Position numbers and translations under genes: made by a program. A DNA stretch of 64,000 bases from Elymus sibiricus (Eukaryota > Streptophyta > Magnoliopsida > Poales > Poaceae). Below the pieces are notes generated by a model that saw only the letters and a list, made by a program, of their open reading frames with translations, was not told the origin of the DNA and searched no databases. This document shows, piece after piece, positions 1 through 12,390 of the stretch (the stretch's first letter is position 1; every line of letters starts with the position of its first letter). The stretch lies in assembly GCA_039707655.1 (NCBI GenBank), contig CM077672.1, positions 457,600,390 to 457,664,389 of the forward strand, given 5' to 3'.

Positions 1-1424
1 TGAGCAGCACCTGCACACACAAAAGCAATACTTGCACCCAACGCGGGCAAGAGGGTTGTCAATCCCCTTGAACTCATTATTTGCAAGGATTAAATCTCGT
101 AGTGGAAGATAGATAAATTGCAAAATAAAATAAAAGTAAATAAAATTTAGAAAGTATTTTTAGGTTTTCTTTTTATATGATTTAAGTAGACCCGGGGGCC
201 ATAGTTTTCACTAGAGGCTTCTCTCTCGGACGTGTAGCATACGGTGGGTAAACAAATTACTGTTGCGCAATTGATAAAAAAGCGCATACTTATGACGATA
301 TTCAAGGCAATGATAATGTATATAGGCATCACGTCCGAGACAAGTAGACCGACTCCTGCCTGCATCTACTACTATTACTCCACCCATCGACCGCTATCCA
401 GCATGCATCTAGGGTATTAAGTTAATCAAAATGGAGTAACGCCTTAAGCAAGATGACATGATGTAGACAAAGTAAACCCAATCAATATTAAAAAACCCCA
501 TCGTTTTACTATTAATGGCAACAATACAAATACGTGTCTTGTCCCTTTCTGTCACTGGGATATAGAACACCGCAAGATGGAACCCATCACAAAGCACCTC
601 TCCCACTGAAGATAAATCAATCTAGTTGGCCAAACCAAACGGATAGATCGAAGAGAAATACAAAGCTATAAAAATCATGCATAATAAAGTTTAGAAAAGA
701 CTCAATTACTTCTTATGAATAATTTGATCATAAACCCACAATTCATCGGATCCCAACAAACAGACCGCAAAAGAAGATTACATCGAACAGAACTCCAAGA
801 AGATCGAGGAGAACATTGTATTAAAGATCAAAGAGAGAGAAGAAGCCATCAAGATACTAGCTATGGACCCGTAGGTCTGTGGTGAACTACTCACACATCA
901 TCGGTAGGGCAGCAAAATGGATGTAGAAGCCCTCCGTGATCGATTCCCCCTCCGGCAGCGTGCCGGAAAAGGCCTCCAGATGGGTTCATGGAAGAACAGA
1001 AGCTTGCGGTGGTGGAAAAGTTATTTTGTGGGGATCTCTGTTGGTTTTTGAATATTTGAGAATTTATAGAAGTAGAATTAGGTCAAAAGGAGCCACGAGG
1101 GGCCCACAAGGCATCTTAGCGCGCCCCCTGGGGGCGCGTGGTGTTGGCTTGTGGCTTCCTCGTGAGGCTTCTGGCCTCCTCCCGAAGCTTCTAGGCTCTC
1201 TTTTGTCCAGAAAAAAATCATCAAAAAGTTTCGTAGCGTTTGGATTTTGTCTGGTACTAATTTCCTGAAAATCCAAAAACCAGCATAAAACAACAACTGG
1301 CACTGGGCAATAGGTTAATAGTTTAGTCCCAAAAAATGATATAAAATAGCATATAAAACATCCAAGATTGATACTATAATAGCATGTAACAATCAAAAAT
1401 TATATATACATTGGAGACGTATCA
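1..1424 (-). repeat. 3' LTR of element II (window-truncated)
   Basis: Reading on the minus strand the LTR starts at 1424 with TGATACGTCTCC, the start shared by the family-1 LTRs in this window. It runs off the left edge, about 125 bp short of its CA end. It pairs with the LTR at 44112-45659. The sequence following on the right (1425 on) is the reverse complement of the family's polypurine-like end. Confidence 0.85.
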
Positions 1425-2131
1425 ACATATCCAAGCTTAATTCCTGCTCGTCCTCGAGTAGGTAAATGATAAAAATAATTTTTTTGATGTGGAATGCTAC
1501 CTAACATTGTTTATCATGTAATCTCTTTTACGGTATGAATATTAAGAAATGAGTGATTCAAAGCAATAGTGTATAATTTGGTATAAAGACATCAATACTC
1601 AGGCATACCAACAAACAATCATGCCTATCAGAATAAAAATGGTAAAGAACGCTATCCCTACAAAATCATATAGCCCGTCATGCTTAGTCTTCCTTACACA
1701 AAGTATTAATCATGAACTACCCCGATGACAAGCCGAGCAATTGGTTCATACTTTTTAACGCGCTTCAGCTTTTTCAACCCTCACGCAATACATGAGCGCG
1801 AGCTATGGACATAGCACTATGGGTGGAATAGAATGTGATGATAGATATTAATAAGGAAAGTCAAAAAGGAAGATATTCTCGCATCGACGCGGCAAATCAA
1901 CAGGCTATGGAGATGCCCATCAATTGATATCAATGCAAGGAGTAGGAATTGCCATGCAACGGATGCACCAAAACCTATAAGTGTATGAAAGCTCAAACTA
2001 AAACTAAGTGGGTGTGCATCCAACTTGCTTGCTTATGAAGACCTCGGGCATTTGAGGAAGCCCATCATCGGAATATACAAGCCAAGTTCTATAATGAAAA
2101 AAAATTCCCACTAGTATATGAAAGTGACACC
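1425..2131 (-). other. Element II internal, 3' non-coding segment
   Basis: Non-coding DNA that begins with a degenerate reverse complement of the aagcttggggatgc tract and matches the start of 45660-47393 closely. The only ORFs are short and unsupported. It ends at the insertion site of element I. Bases 2127-2131 (acacc) are the left target-site copy; the right copy is acaac at 9183-9187, so one base has mutated. Confidence 0.8.
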
Positions 2132-3704
2132 TGATACTTCTCCAACGTATCTATAATATTTGATTGTTCCATGCTGTTATAATATCAATCTTGGATGTTT
2201 TTATAATCATTTACAGCAATTTTATATCATTTTTGGAGACTAACCTATTAACCTAGTGCCCAGTGCCAGTTGCTGTTTTCTGCCCTGTTTTTGTTTTACA
2301 AAAAATCAATACCAAACGAAGTCCAAATGCAACCAAACTTTTTGGATATTTTTTATTCCTCAAGATAAACACTGGAAGCTTCAGGAGAGGGCCAGAAGAA
2401 GAGGTGGGCCACGAGGCACCAGGGCACGCCCCGGGGGGGTGGCGCGCCCTGGTACCTCATGGGCCCACCCAAGCTCCGTTTGACCTAATTCTAGCACTAT
2501 AAATTCAGGAAAAATCAGAAACCCTCAGGGGAGTCCACGAAATACTTTTTACGCCACCGCAAGCTTCTGTTCCAGAGAGATCCCATCTGGGGTCCTTCTT
2601 CGGTAATCTGCCGGAGGGGGAATCGATCACGGAGGGGCTCTACATCAACCTTGCTGCCTCTCCGATGATGCGTGAGTAGTTTACCACAGACCTTCGGGTC
2701 CATAGCCAGTAGCTAGATGGCTTCTTCTCTCTTTTTGATGTTCAATACAATGTTCTCATTGATGTTCTTGGAGATCTATCCGATGTAATCTTTCTTTGTG
2801 GTGTGTTTGTTGGGATCTGATGAATTGTGAGTTTATGATCAGATTATCCATGAAATTATTTGAGTCTTCTCTGATCTCTTTTATGCATGATTATTATAGC
2901 CTCATATTTCTTCTCCGATCTATTGATTTGGTTTGGCCAACTAAGTTGATTTATCTTGCCATGAGAAGAGGTGCTTTGTAGTGGGTTCGATTTTGCGGTG
3001 CTCAATCCTAGTGACAGAAAGGGACATGACACATATGTATCATTGCTACTAAGGGTAAAAAGATGGGATCTATTCATTGGGTTTATTAATCCATGAGTTT
3101 GTCTTGTCTGCATCATGTCATCGTTCTTAAGGCATTACTCTGTTCTTATGGACTTAATACACTAGATGCATGCTGGATAGCCCATCGATGTGTGGAGTAA
3201 TAGTAGTAGATGCAGGCAGGAGTCGGTCTACTAATCTTGGACGTGATGCCTATATACATGATCATTGCCTTGGATATCATCATGATTATTTGCTTTTCTA
3301 TCAATTGCCCAACAGTAATTTGTCTACCCACCGTATGCTATTTTCTCGAGAGAAGCATCTAGTGAAATCTATGGCCCCCAGGTCTATCAAAATCATATTA
3401 CTAAAACCCTAAAAATATTGCTTCCATTTTCTTTTATTTATTTTATTTAGTATTTTTGCTACAATCTATCAATCTATCAACTACAATTTAATCTTACAAT
3501 CTTACCGCCAAGTGATTGACAACCCCTTGTTTGCGTTGGGTGCAAGGATTTGTTGTTTGTGTGCAGGTACTTCTTACTAGGTGTTGTGTGATTCTCCTAC
3601 TCGTTCGATAACCTTGGTTTCATAATTGAGGGAAATACTTATCTCTACTGTGCTGCATCATCCCTTCCTCTTCGGGGAAATACCAACGCAAACTACAAGT
3701 AGCA
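2132..3704 (+). repeat. 5' LTR of element I
   Basis: Starts TGATAC and ends AAGTAGCA. It is a direct repeat of 7607-9182. It contains a TATA-like box at 2497-2505 and a strong GC-rich inverted repeat at 2406-2466 that differs in length and composition among the LTR copies in this window. Confidence 0.93.
2497..2505 (+). promoter_or_regulatory. TATA-like box in the LTR of element I
   Basis: The sequence ctataaatt lies about 365 bp into the LTR, just after the conserved tgacctaatt, and is kept at the same place in other LTRs (7976-7984, 10094-10102, 15427-15435). This is the expected U3/R promoter position. The call rests on position and conservation only. Confidence 0.5.
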
Positions 3705-3715
3705 GGAAGAATTTC

Positions 3716-3732
3716 TGGTGCCGTTGCCGGGG
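3716..3732 (+). other. Primer-binding site, tRNA-Asp type (element I)
   Basis: Starts 11 bp after the 5' LTR. The tract tggtgccgttgccgggg is complementary to the 3' end of plant tRNA-Asp apart from one base (t for c). It marks the plus strand as the coding strand of this element. Confidence 0.85.
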
Positions 3733-3917
3733 AGACATCATCAACATTTATCAAGTACCTTTGCACAAACACTCATCGCCTTGCATTTACTTTATTTGCC
3801 ATTTGCCTCTCGTTTTCATCTCCCCCACTTCTAAAAAGTTTTTGCAAAAATACAAAAATATTTTTCCTTTGCCTCTTTGCCTTTTTCTCGTTTGCTTGTT
3901 TGCCTGTTTGCTTAATT

Positions 3918-5067
3918 ATGATGCTCCGAGGAGAATATCATGATTCTTCTTGTTATAAAATTTTGTCTGAAATCGAGAAAAATACTAAAGATTACATGAC
4001 TACTCAATTTGAGCACAACAATTTTTTTTCTGAAGAACTAAAGGAACATTCTACTTTGTTGGATGTTATTGCAAAACAACTCGATGATATTAGCAAGGAA
4101 GTTGCCAATCTTCAATCTCAATTTGCTCTTACTGAAAATTTGCTAGGAAAAATTTCTGATGCGCAAGCTACACTAGTGAATCAAATGGCGGCTAAGCCGG
4201 AATCACTAGAACATAGTAATGATGAGGATATTAAAATGATTGGTGTTTCATCTATTGATTCTTTATTTAATAATATTAAACTTGATGAGAAAGGGACTGA
4301 AGAAGAGTCAACTTTAGCTAAAGAGCGTCCCCATAATTCGGAGGGTGAAAATCTTGATAAGAAAATTACTGAAAGTGGGTTTGGAGAGGTAAAAACTTTA
4401 AATAGTGATGTGCCCACTATTTTGGATTACAAAGATTTTAATTATGATAATTGTTCTTTGATTGAGTATATTTCTTTGTTACAATCCATGTTAAATTCAC
4501 CCAATGCTTATGAGCAAAACAAAGCTTTTACTAAACATATAGTAGAAGCCATGATGAAAGTGTTAGAAGAAAAGCTTGAACTAGAGATTTCAATTCCTAG
4601 AAAATTATATGATGAATGGGAACCCACCATTAAAGTTAAGATTAAAAATTATGAGTGCAATGCTTTATGTGATTTGGGTGCTAGCGTTTCCACAATTCCA
4701 AAATCTCTGCGATGTGCTAGGTTTTACCAATATAGATGAATGCTCCCTTAATTTGCATCTTGCGGATTATACTATTAAAAAACCTTTGGGAAGAATTAAT
4801 GATGTGCTTATTCTTGCAAAAAGAAATTATGTGCCCGTTGATTTTATTGCTCTTGATATTGAATGCAATTCTTCTTGCCCTATAATACTTGGTAGACCGT
4901 TCTTACAAACTATAGGTGCCATTATTGATATGAAAGAAGGGAATATAAAATTTCAATTTCCATTAAAGAAAGGTATGGAGCATTTCCCTAGGAAAATAAT
5001 TAAAGCACCATATGAATCAATTATGAGGGCCACTTATGAAATCAACTTGAAAGATGACAACACTTGA
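3918..5067 (+). pseudogene. Frameshifted ORF with coiled coil and retropepsin-like domain (element I cassette)
   Basis: The frame opens at tandem ATGs (3918, 3921) in the normal position after the primer-binding site. The N-terminal ~90 residues are predicted to be helical, with heptad-like spacing (LLDVIAKQLDDISKEVANL). A motif ESGFGEV...PTIL follows at about 4368-4430 and recurs in the ORF of element VII. The C-terminal part has DLGAS at about 4672-4686 and, after a frameshift near 4706, CPIILGRPFLQT. Together these look like the aspartic protease of Athila-type polyproteins, and the equivalent DLGAS and PIIFGRPFL occur in the gypsy element at 54017-54859. The product ends ...KDDNT-stop, the ending shared with elements II, IV and V. 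It is broken by at least one frameshift, so it is probably not functional here. Its role in the element is unknown. Confidence 0.7.
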
Positions 5068-5788
5068 GATTATGCATTATGCCTAGCTAGGGGCATAAAA
5101 CAATAGCGCTTGTTGGGAGGCAACCCAATGAATAAAATAAATTTTTGTTATAAGTTTCTGTTATGGTGTGTTTTTACTGTCATGCTACTGGTATGATAGT
5201 GTTTTTGTGTTTTTAATTAGTGTTTGTGCCAAGTAAAGCCTTTAGGATGATTTGGAAGATAATAAAATTGATGCTGTTTGGAAAACAGAAAGTTTTGCGT
5301 CCAGTGCAGAAATTTTGGTTCTGTACTGGGGCGTTAAAAAAGTATGAAATTTTTACAAAGTATTGGTATATGAATTTCCCACGTCGTCCTAATTTTTCAG
5401 AATTTTTGGAGGTACAGAAGTATGGATTTTAAATATATATCTACGGACTGTTCTATTTTTCACAGATTCTATTTTTGATGCACTACCTACTTGTTTTGGT
5501 GAATCTATGGATTGTATCGGGGGGTATAAGCCATGGTGAAGTTAGAGTACAGTAGGTTTAATGCAAAAATAAAATATGAATTGGTTTGCAACAGTACTTA
5601 TAGTAGTGATTTGTTTTGTTATACTAACGGATCTCACGAAGGTTTTGTTGAGTTTTGTGTGATTGAAGTTTTCAAGTTTTGGGTGAGATCACGATGGATG
5701 AAGGAATACGGAGTAGCAAAAGCCTAAGCTTGGGGATGCCCGAGGCACCCCAAGGTAATATTCAAGGGAGACTCAAGCGTCTAAGCTT

Positions 5789-5812
5789 GGGGATGCCCCG
5801 GAAGGCATCCCC
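5789..5812 (+). other. Conserved hairpin beside an internal PPT-like motif (element I)
   Basis: A perfect 9-bp stem, ggggatgcc paired with ggcatcccc, around a 6-nt loop. The same structure is seen at 13112-13135 (IV), 25161-25184 (V), 31173-31196 (II) and 34881-34904 (VII). Confidence 0.7.
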
Positions 5813-6104
5813 TCTTTATTCTACCGACCATCGGTAATTTTACTTGGAGCTATATTTTTATTCGTCACATGATATGTGTTTTGCTTGGAGCGTCTTGTAT
5901 GATATGAGTCTTTGTTTGGTTTGCTTTTTAGTTTGTCACAATCATCTTTTCTGCACACACCTATTTTGAGAGAGCCACACGTTATCATCATAATTTGTGG
6001 AATACTCTATGTGCTTCACTTAAATTTTTTGAGCTAGGTAGTTGCTCTAGTGCTTCACTTAAATCTTTTTTAGCACGGTGGTGGCTGAAATTTTGTAGAA
6101 ATAA

Positions 6105-6240
6105 ACTCTTATGCTTCAATTATATTATTTTGAGAGTTGATTGAAATTTTGAAGAAATGAATTCTCATGCTTCACTTATATTATTTTGAGAATTGACTTG
6201 ATTAAAATTTTGAAGAAATATTTGCACTCTCATGCTTCAC
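6105..6240 (+). repeat. Short tandem repeats, about 60-bp unit (element I)
   Basis: Two imperfect copies of a unit containing atgcttcacttatattattttga and ending ttttgaagaaat lie in tandem here. Element V has three copies at about 25480-25670, so copy number varies within the family. Confidence 0.6.
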
Positions 6241-7592
6241 TTAAATATTTTTGAGAGATGATGATAGTAACGGTAATTTGCACATGTTATGCAATTGGTC
6301 CCAAAGTGATGAATATTCAAGAGGGATATAGATAAAAACTTTCATATAGATCATTGGATATGACAAGTGTGATTCCTTGCAATAGTTTTGCGATATGGAA
6401 ATGATGATATGTGATGCCATGTTAGTGAGTAATTGTGCTTAAGTAAGAATATTAGTGTTAAGGTTTGTGATTCCCTATGCAAGCGCGTTAAGTCAATAGT
6501 TATGCAATGAAGTTATATCCTACTATGGTGCACTATTCGGTGTTAGTTATGTTCAATGCATGTTTATGACCGTTTTCGTTTTTTGGTTGGTTGCTTCTCA
6601 ATCTTTTGCTAGCCTTCATTTGTACTAAGCGAAAATACTGCTTGTGCATCCAAAATCCTTAAAACCAGTTTTGCCTTATGAGTCCACTATATCTACCTAT
6701 ATGCGGTATTCCAATGCCGTTCCAAGTAAATTTGCGTGTGCCAACTCTAAATTTCAAAATAATTTTTCTATTTTGTGTGCCCATACCGCTCATGAAGCGG
6801 AAGGGGGTAGCCAATATCTTCCATGCTAGGTGTGTTATTCTCATGATGAGTGTTTATTCACTTGTCATTGCATGAGAGTGTGGCGGTAATAGGGATGCCC
6901 AGTCCCGAATTGTGAAATGAAATGAAATGAAAAATCTTATGTGATCACAATAATAAATTCCTGGGAAAGTGATGGTATGGAGGGCACCCGTGGATACGGC
7001 TACCATGGATTGTGAAAGAATTGGTGGAAAGGAATAAACTTTATTTTCTGTTTGGGAACCGCCAATGATGTATGTAGCATGGAAGATATTGGGAATTCTC
7101 ATTCATTTTCGTTGACAGGAAAAGCATGCCTCCCAAAATATTTTTATCTCTTTTATTTCAGCTTTGAGCTCTGGCACATTTGACAAATCTCTGCTTCCCT
7201 CTGTGAAGGGCCTATCTATTTACTTTTATGCAATTTTTATTTTTCTTGAGTCTCCATCTTCTCTTACAAAAGCACCAACTAGAGAACACTATTGTCATAC
7301 TTGTGCATTGGTTTTAGCTAATATTTGAGTGTGTTTCATGAATGGATCAATGATTGAGCATAATGGGCTAGGGATAACTTTATTTAGCGTTGATATTTTG
7401 AAAGACATGGTTGCTTGTTAGTATGCTTGAGTATCTATGTTTTCATGTCAAATTATAGACTATTGCTTTGAATCATATAAGTCCAATGTCCATGCTACAA
7501 AAAGAAAAGAATATGTGATAAATATGCTAGGCAGCATTCCACATCAAAAATTCTATTTTTATCATTTACCTACTCGAGGACGAGCAGGAATT

Positions 7593-7606
7593 AAGCTTGG
7601 GGATGC
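7593..7606 (+). other. Polypurine-like tract of element I
   Basis: The tract aagcttggggatgc abuts the 3' LTR directly. It is preceded by the family-wide sequence ctactcgaggacgagcagg. Confidence 0.75.
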
Positions 7607-9182
7607 TGATACGTCTCCAATGTATCTATAATTTTTGATTGTTCCATGCTGTTATAATATCAATCTTGGATGTTTTTATAATCATTTATAGCAATTTTAT
7701 ATCATTTTTGGAGACTAACCTATTAACCTAGTGCCCAGTGCCAGTTGCTGTTTTTTGCCCTGTTTTTGTTTTTACAAAAAATCAATACCAAACGAAGTCC
7801 AAATGCAACCAAACTTTTTGAAGACTTTTTATTCCTCAGGATAAACACTGGAAGCTTCGGAAGAGGGCCAGAAGAAGAAGAGGTGGGCCACGAGGCACCA
7901 GGGCACACCCCAGGGGGTGGCGTGCCCTGGTACCTCATGGGCCCACCCCAGCTCCGTTTGACCTAATTCCAGCACTATAAATTCAGGAAAAATTAGAAAC
8001 CCTCAGGGGAGTCCACGAAATACTTTTTACGCTGCCGCAAGCTTCTGTTCCAGAGAGATCCCATCTGGGGACCTTCTCCGGTCATCTGCCGGAGGGGGAA
8101 TCGATCACGGAGGGGCTCTACATCAACCTTGCTACTTCTCCGATGATGCGTGAGTAGTTTACCATAGACCATCGGGTCCATAGGCAGTAGCTAAATGGCT
8201 TCTTCTCTCTTTTTGATGTTCAATACAATGTTCTCCTTGATGTTCTTGGAGATCTATCCGATGTAATCTTTCTTTGCGGTGTGTTTGTTGGGATCCAATG
8301 AATTGAGAGTTTATGATCAGATTATCCATTAAATTATTTGAGTCTTCTCTGATCTCTTTTATGCATGATTATTATAGCCTCGTATTTCTTCTCCGATCTA
8401 TTGATTTGGTTTGGCTAACTAAGTTGATTTATCTTGCCATGGGAAGAGGTGCTTTGTAGTGGGTTCGATCTTGTGGTGCTCAATCCCAGTGACAGAAAGG
8501 GACATGACACGTATGTATCGTTGCTACTAAGGGTAAAAAGATGGGATCTATTCATTGGGTTTATTAATTCGTGAGTTTGTATTGTCTACATCATGTCATC
8601 GTTCTTAATGCATTACTCCATTCTTATGGACTTAATACACTAGATGCATGCTGGATAGCCCATCGATGTGTGGAGTAATAGTAGTAGATGTAGGCAGGAG
8701 TCGGTCTACTAATCTTGGACGTGATGCCTATATACATGATCATTGCCTTGGATATCGTCATGATTATTTGCTTTTCTATCAATTGCCCAACAGTAATTTG
8801 TCTACCCACCGTATGCTATTTTCTTGAGAGAAACCTCTAGTGAAATCTATGGGCCCCGGGTCTATCAAAATCATATTACTAAAACCCTAAAAATATTGCT
8901 GCCATTTTCTTTTATTTATTTTATTTAGTATTTTTGCTGCAATCTATCAATCTATCAAATAGAATTTAATCTTGCAATCTTACCGCCAAGGGATTGACAA
9001 CCCCTTGTTTGCATTGGGTGCAAGGATTTGTTGTTTGTGTGCAGGTACTGCTTACTAGGTGCTGTGTGATTCTCCTACTGGTTCGATAACCTTGGTTTCA
9101 TAATTAAGGGAAATACTTATCTCTACTGTGCTGCATCATCCCTTCCTCTTCGGGAAAAAACCAACGCAAGCTACAAGTAGCA
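7607..9182 (+). repeat. 3' LTR of element I
   Basis: A direct repeat of 2132-3704. It ends AAGTAGCA and is followed by the target-site copy acaac at 9183-9187. Confidence 0.93.
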
Positions 9183-9734
9183 ACAACTCAGGAGACTCTC
9201 TATATGAAGAACATGGTGCTACTTGGAAGCACAAGTGTGGAAAAGGATAGTAACATTGCCCCGTCTCTCTTTTTCTCTCATTTTTAGGGCTCTTTTTGGC
9301 CTTTTTTCTTTCTTTTTTTTATATTTTTCATCCGAAGCCTCATCCCGACTTATGGGGGAATCACAGTCTCCATCATCCTTTCCTCACTAGGACAATGCTC
9401 TAATAATGATGATCATCACACTTTTATTTACTTAAAACTCAATACTAGAACAATATGACTCTATATGAATGCCTCTGGCAGTGTACCAGGATGTGCAATG
9501 ATCTAGCGTAACATGTATAAAAAATGATGAACGGTGGCTGAGCCACAAATACTATGTCAGCTATATGATCATGCATAGCAATATGACAATGATGAGGTGT
9601 GTCATATAAACAGAATGGTGGAAGTTGCATGGCAATATATCTCAGAATGGCTATGGAAATGCCATAATATATAGGTATGGTTGTTGTTTTGAGGAAGATA
9701 TAAAGAGGCTTATGTGTGATAGAGCGTATCATAT
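9183..9734 (-). other. Element II internal segment between elements I and IV
   Basis: Non-coding host sequence that continues 1425-2131 and matches 46355-46905. It ends with the target-site copy catat (9730-9734) of element IV. No gene is supported. Confidence 0.8.
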
Positions 9735-11287
9735 TGATACATCTCCAACGTATCTATAATTTTTGATTGTTCCATGATATTATAGTATCAATCTTGGATG
9801 TTTTATATGCAATTATATATCATTTTTTTGGACTAACCTATTAACCTAGTGCCCAGTGCCAGTTGCTATTTTCTGCTTGTTTTTGCCTTTTCAGAAAATC
9901 ATTATCAAAAAGTGTCCAAATGAGAAAATAACTTTGGATTAATTTTTTCTGGACAAGAAGAAACCCATGAAGCTTCGGGAGAAGACCAGAAGAGCCACGA
10001 GGAGGCGGCAAACCTGGAGGGCGCACCCAGGGGGTAGGGCGCGCCTCCCAGGCTTGTGGGCCCCTCGTGGCACCTCTTGACCTAATTCCAATGCTATAAA
10101 TTCCCAAATATTCCCAAACCAACAAAAATATAGAAGAGAAAACCTTTTCGCCACCGCCAGCCTCTGTTCTTCCGTGATCCCATCTGGAAGCCTTTTCCGG
10201 TACTCTGCCGGAGGGGGAATCGATCACGAAGGGCTTCTACATCAACCTTGCTGCCCTTTCGATGATGTGTGAGTAGTTCACCACAGAACTTACAGGTCCA
10301 TAGCTAGTAGCTAGATGGCTTCTTCTCTCTCTTTGATCTTCAATACCATGTTCTCCTCAATGTTCTCGGAGTTTTATCCGATGTAATCTTCTTTTGTGGT
10401 GTGTTTGTTGGGATCCGATGAATTGTAAGTTTATTATCAGATTATTCATGAGAAATATTTGAGCCTTCTCTGAACTATTTTATGCATGATTATTATAGTT
10501 TTGTATTTCTCTCTGATATATCGATTTGGTTTGGACTACTAGATTGATTTGTCTTGCAATGGGAGAGGTGCTTTGTGATGGGTTCAATCTTGCGGTGCTC
10601 AATCCCAGTGACAGAAGGGGACATGACATGTATTTCTATTGTTGCCATTAAGGATAAAAAGATGGGGTTTAATCATATTTCTTGAGTTTACTTTGTCTAC
10701 ATCATGTCATCTTGCTTAAGGCGTTACTCTGTTTCATACTTATTACCCTAGATGCATGCTGGATAGCGGTCGATGGGTGGAGTAATAGTAGTAGATGCAG
10801 ATAGGAGTCGGTCTACTTGTCTCGAATGTGATGCCTATATACATGATCATTGCCATGAATCCATCATAATTATTTGCTTTTCTATCAATTGCCCAACAGT
10901 AATTTGTTTACCCACCGTATGCTATGCGTTCGAGAGAGAAGCCTCTAGTGAAAACTATGGCCCCCTGGTCTACTTTATCATATATTAAAAACCTAAAAAT
11001 ACTTTGCTGAAATTTATTTACTTTTATTTTAATTAGTATTTTAGTTTATCTATTTATCTCTATAAGATTTAATCCTTGCAAATAACCGCTAAGAGGATTG
11101 ACAATCCTCTTATTTGCGTTGTGTGCAAGTGTTTGCTCTTGTGTGTGCAGGTGCGCTTAACCGAATTTTGCTTGGTTCTCCTACTAGATTGATAACCTTG
11201 GTTCTTAACTGAGGGAAATACTTATCTCTTCTGTACTGCATCATCCTCTCCTCTTCGGCGAAATACCAACGCAGACTACAAGTAGCA
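9735..11287 (+). repeat. 5' LTR of element IV
   Basis: Begins TGATACATCTCC and ends AAGTAGCA, 1,553 bp. A TATA-like ctataaatt lies at 10094-10102. It shares the variants of 28746-30305, such as the caattatat tract and the GC-rich segment. Confidence 0.92.
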
Positions 11288-11298
11288 GGAAGAATTTC

Positions 11299-11315
11299 TG
11301 GCGCCGTTGCCGGGG
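11299..11315 (+). other. Primer-binding site, tRNA-Asp type (element IV)
   Basis: The tract tggcgccgttgccgggg is an exact complement to the 3' end of plant tRNA-Asp including CCA. It sits 11 bp downstream of the LTR. Confidence 0.9.
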
Positions 11316-11502
11316 AGACATCATCAAAATTACCAAGTACCTTCGCACAAACTATCATCCACTTGCATTTATTTTATTTACCTTTTATTTGCATTTGCCT
11401 CTCATTTTCATCTCCCCCACTTCTAATTTTTTTTTACAAAAACAGAAAAATATTTTTATTTGCTTGTTTGCTAGTTTGCTTGCTTTGCTGGAAATTGTTA
11501 TC

Positions 11503-12390
11503 ATGTCTGAATTTGAGTAAGTTGTGGTTGAAAGTGCTAGTGAGGATAGTGGTAGTGAATCTCTTGGGGATAAAACACAGTCTTTTGATCTTAATCATGA
11601 CCCTCCGGAGACTAACCCCCCCACAAATTTTAAGACTAAAGTTTATCATGTGGGTAGTGGTAATATTATTGGGAAAACATTATTCAGGAATTCTTTAATT
11701 GCGTGGGAGTTATACCAATAATTAATGGATCTATTCTTGATAAAACAAATTGTTATGTGGATGCTATTGCCATGCTTGTGGTTAAATTAGAAAGAAATTT
11801 TTTACATATCCACCCCGCCTTACAAAAGATATTTTATGAACTTCCCAACATCCATGATCCTAGGGCTAAGAAAATTGCCACAATAATCCTTATGCATGAA
11901 TTTGATTATATAATCAGACAAGCTAGGGATATTTTTTCCTTTTACAAAATTAATTTTGAGCATCCTCCTATAGAGGAGATCCTTCATGATAAAGATACTA
12001 TTCATAGGGTTGGAATCTAAAGATTACTTTGCTTATGGTAAAAATATTAGAAGGAGAGTTCCATATGCCGAAATAATTAAAACTATGTACCACCATGCTT
12101 GTGATAAATTTGAGTGGTTTACTAAAGGAATTGATGAGGGATTTAGTGAAGAATGGTTTGAGGGTACGGCTAGAGATCCTATTGATGATGAGATACATGT
12201 TTTATATGAGGACGTTTATGGTGATGATCCTGACTTTGAAGTTATGAATGTTAAAATTACTAATCAAATACCCTTCAATTATCTAAGCTCGCCCACTAGA
12301 AAAGAAGAGCATGAGAGTAGAGAATTAATGAGAAAAGTTTTGGAAGATTTAATCAAAAAGGACTTGGGGATGAAGGACGACAACACTTGA
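11503..12390 (+). pseudogene. Degraded ORF of unknown function (element IV cassette)
   Basis: Starts at an ATG followed within five codons by TAA (11518-11520). The frame then continues to a frameshift near 11675 and another near 12005. The pieces align with the intact ORF of element V: GNIIGK, KKIATLILMNEFDYI-like (here KKIATIILMHEFDYI) and the KDDNT-stop ending. I recognise no domain. The conserved core is predicted to be mostly helical and the C-terminal half is acidic. It is not reverse transcriptase, integrase or a recognisable gag. Confidence 0.65.

Larger units (their letters stand above)
5068..7592 (+). other. 3' non-coding region of element I
   Basis: No convincing ORF. It starts with the family-wide segment containing tagctaggggcataaaac and cttgttgggaggcaacccaa. 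It then has two internal copies of aagcttggggatgcc (from about 5725 and 5783), the second forming a hairpin. Further on is an AT-rich tract with repeated atgcttcactta motifs (6060-6240). From about 6470 it resembles element V (25900-26980) and not elements II, IV or VII, so I and V share a 3' subtype. Confidence 0.7.
2132..9182 (+). mobile_element. Element I, non-autonomous gypsy-type LTR element
   Basis: A full-length element of 7,051 bp with LTRs 2132-3704 and 7607-9182 (1,573 and 1,576 bp), both TG...CA. Flanks are acacc and acaac, and the uninterrupted host sequence can be read at about 46350-46380. Internal DNA is 3705-7606 and has a tRNA-Asp-type primer-binding site, one frameshifted ORF with a retropepsin-like segment, a long non-coding 3' part and a terminal polypurine-like tract. 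No reverse transcriptase, RNase H or integrase is present. Hand comparison of the first ~175 bp of the two LTRs shows about five substitutions and one indel. Confidence 0.92.

Noticed and set aside
3716..3732. tRNA-Asp-like sequence
   Set aside because: Only the 3' complement (primer-binding site) is present; no cloverleaf, so no tRNA gene. The same applies to 11299, 23540, 36670 and 44085.
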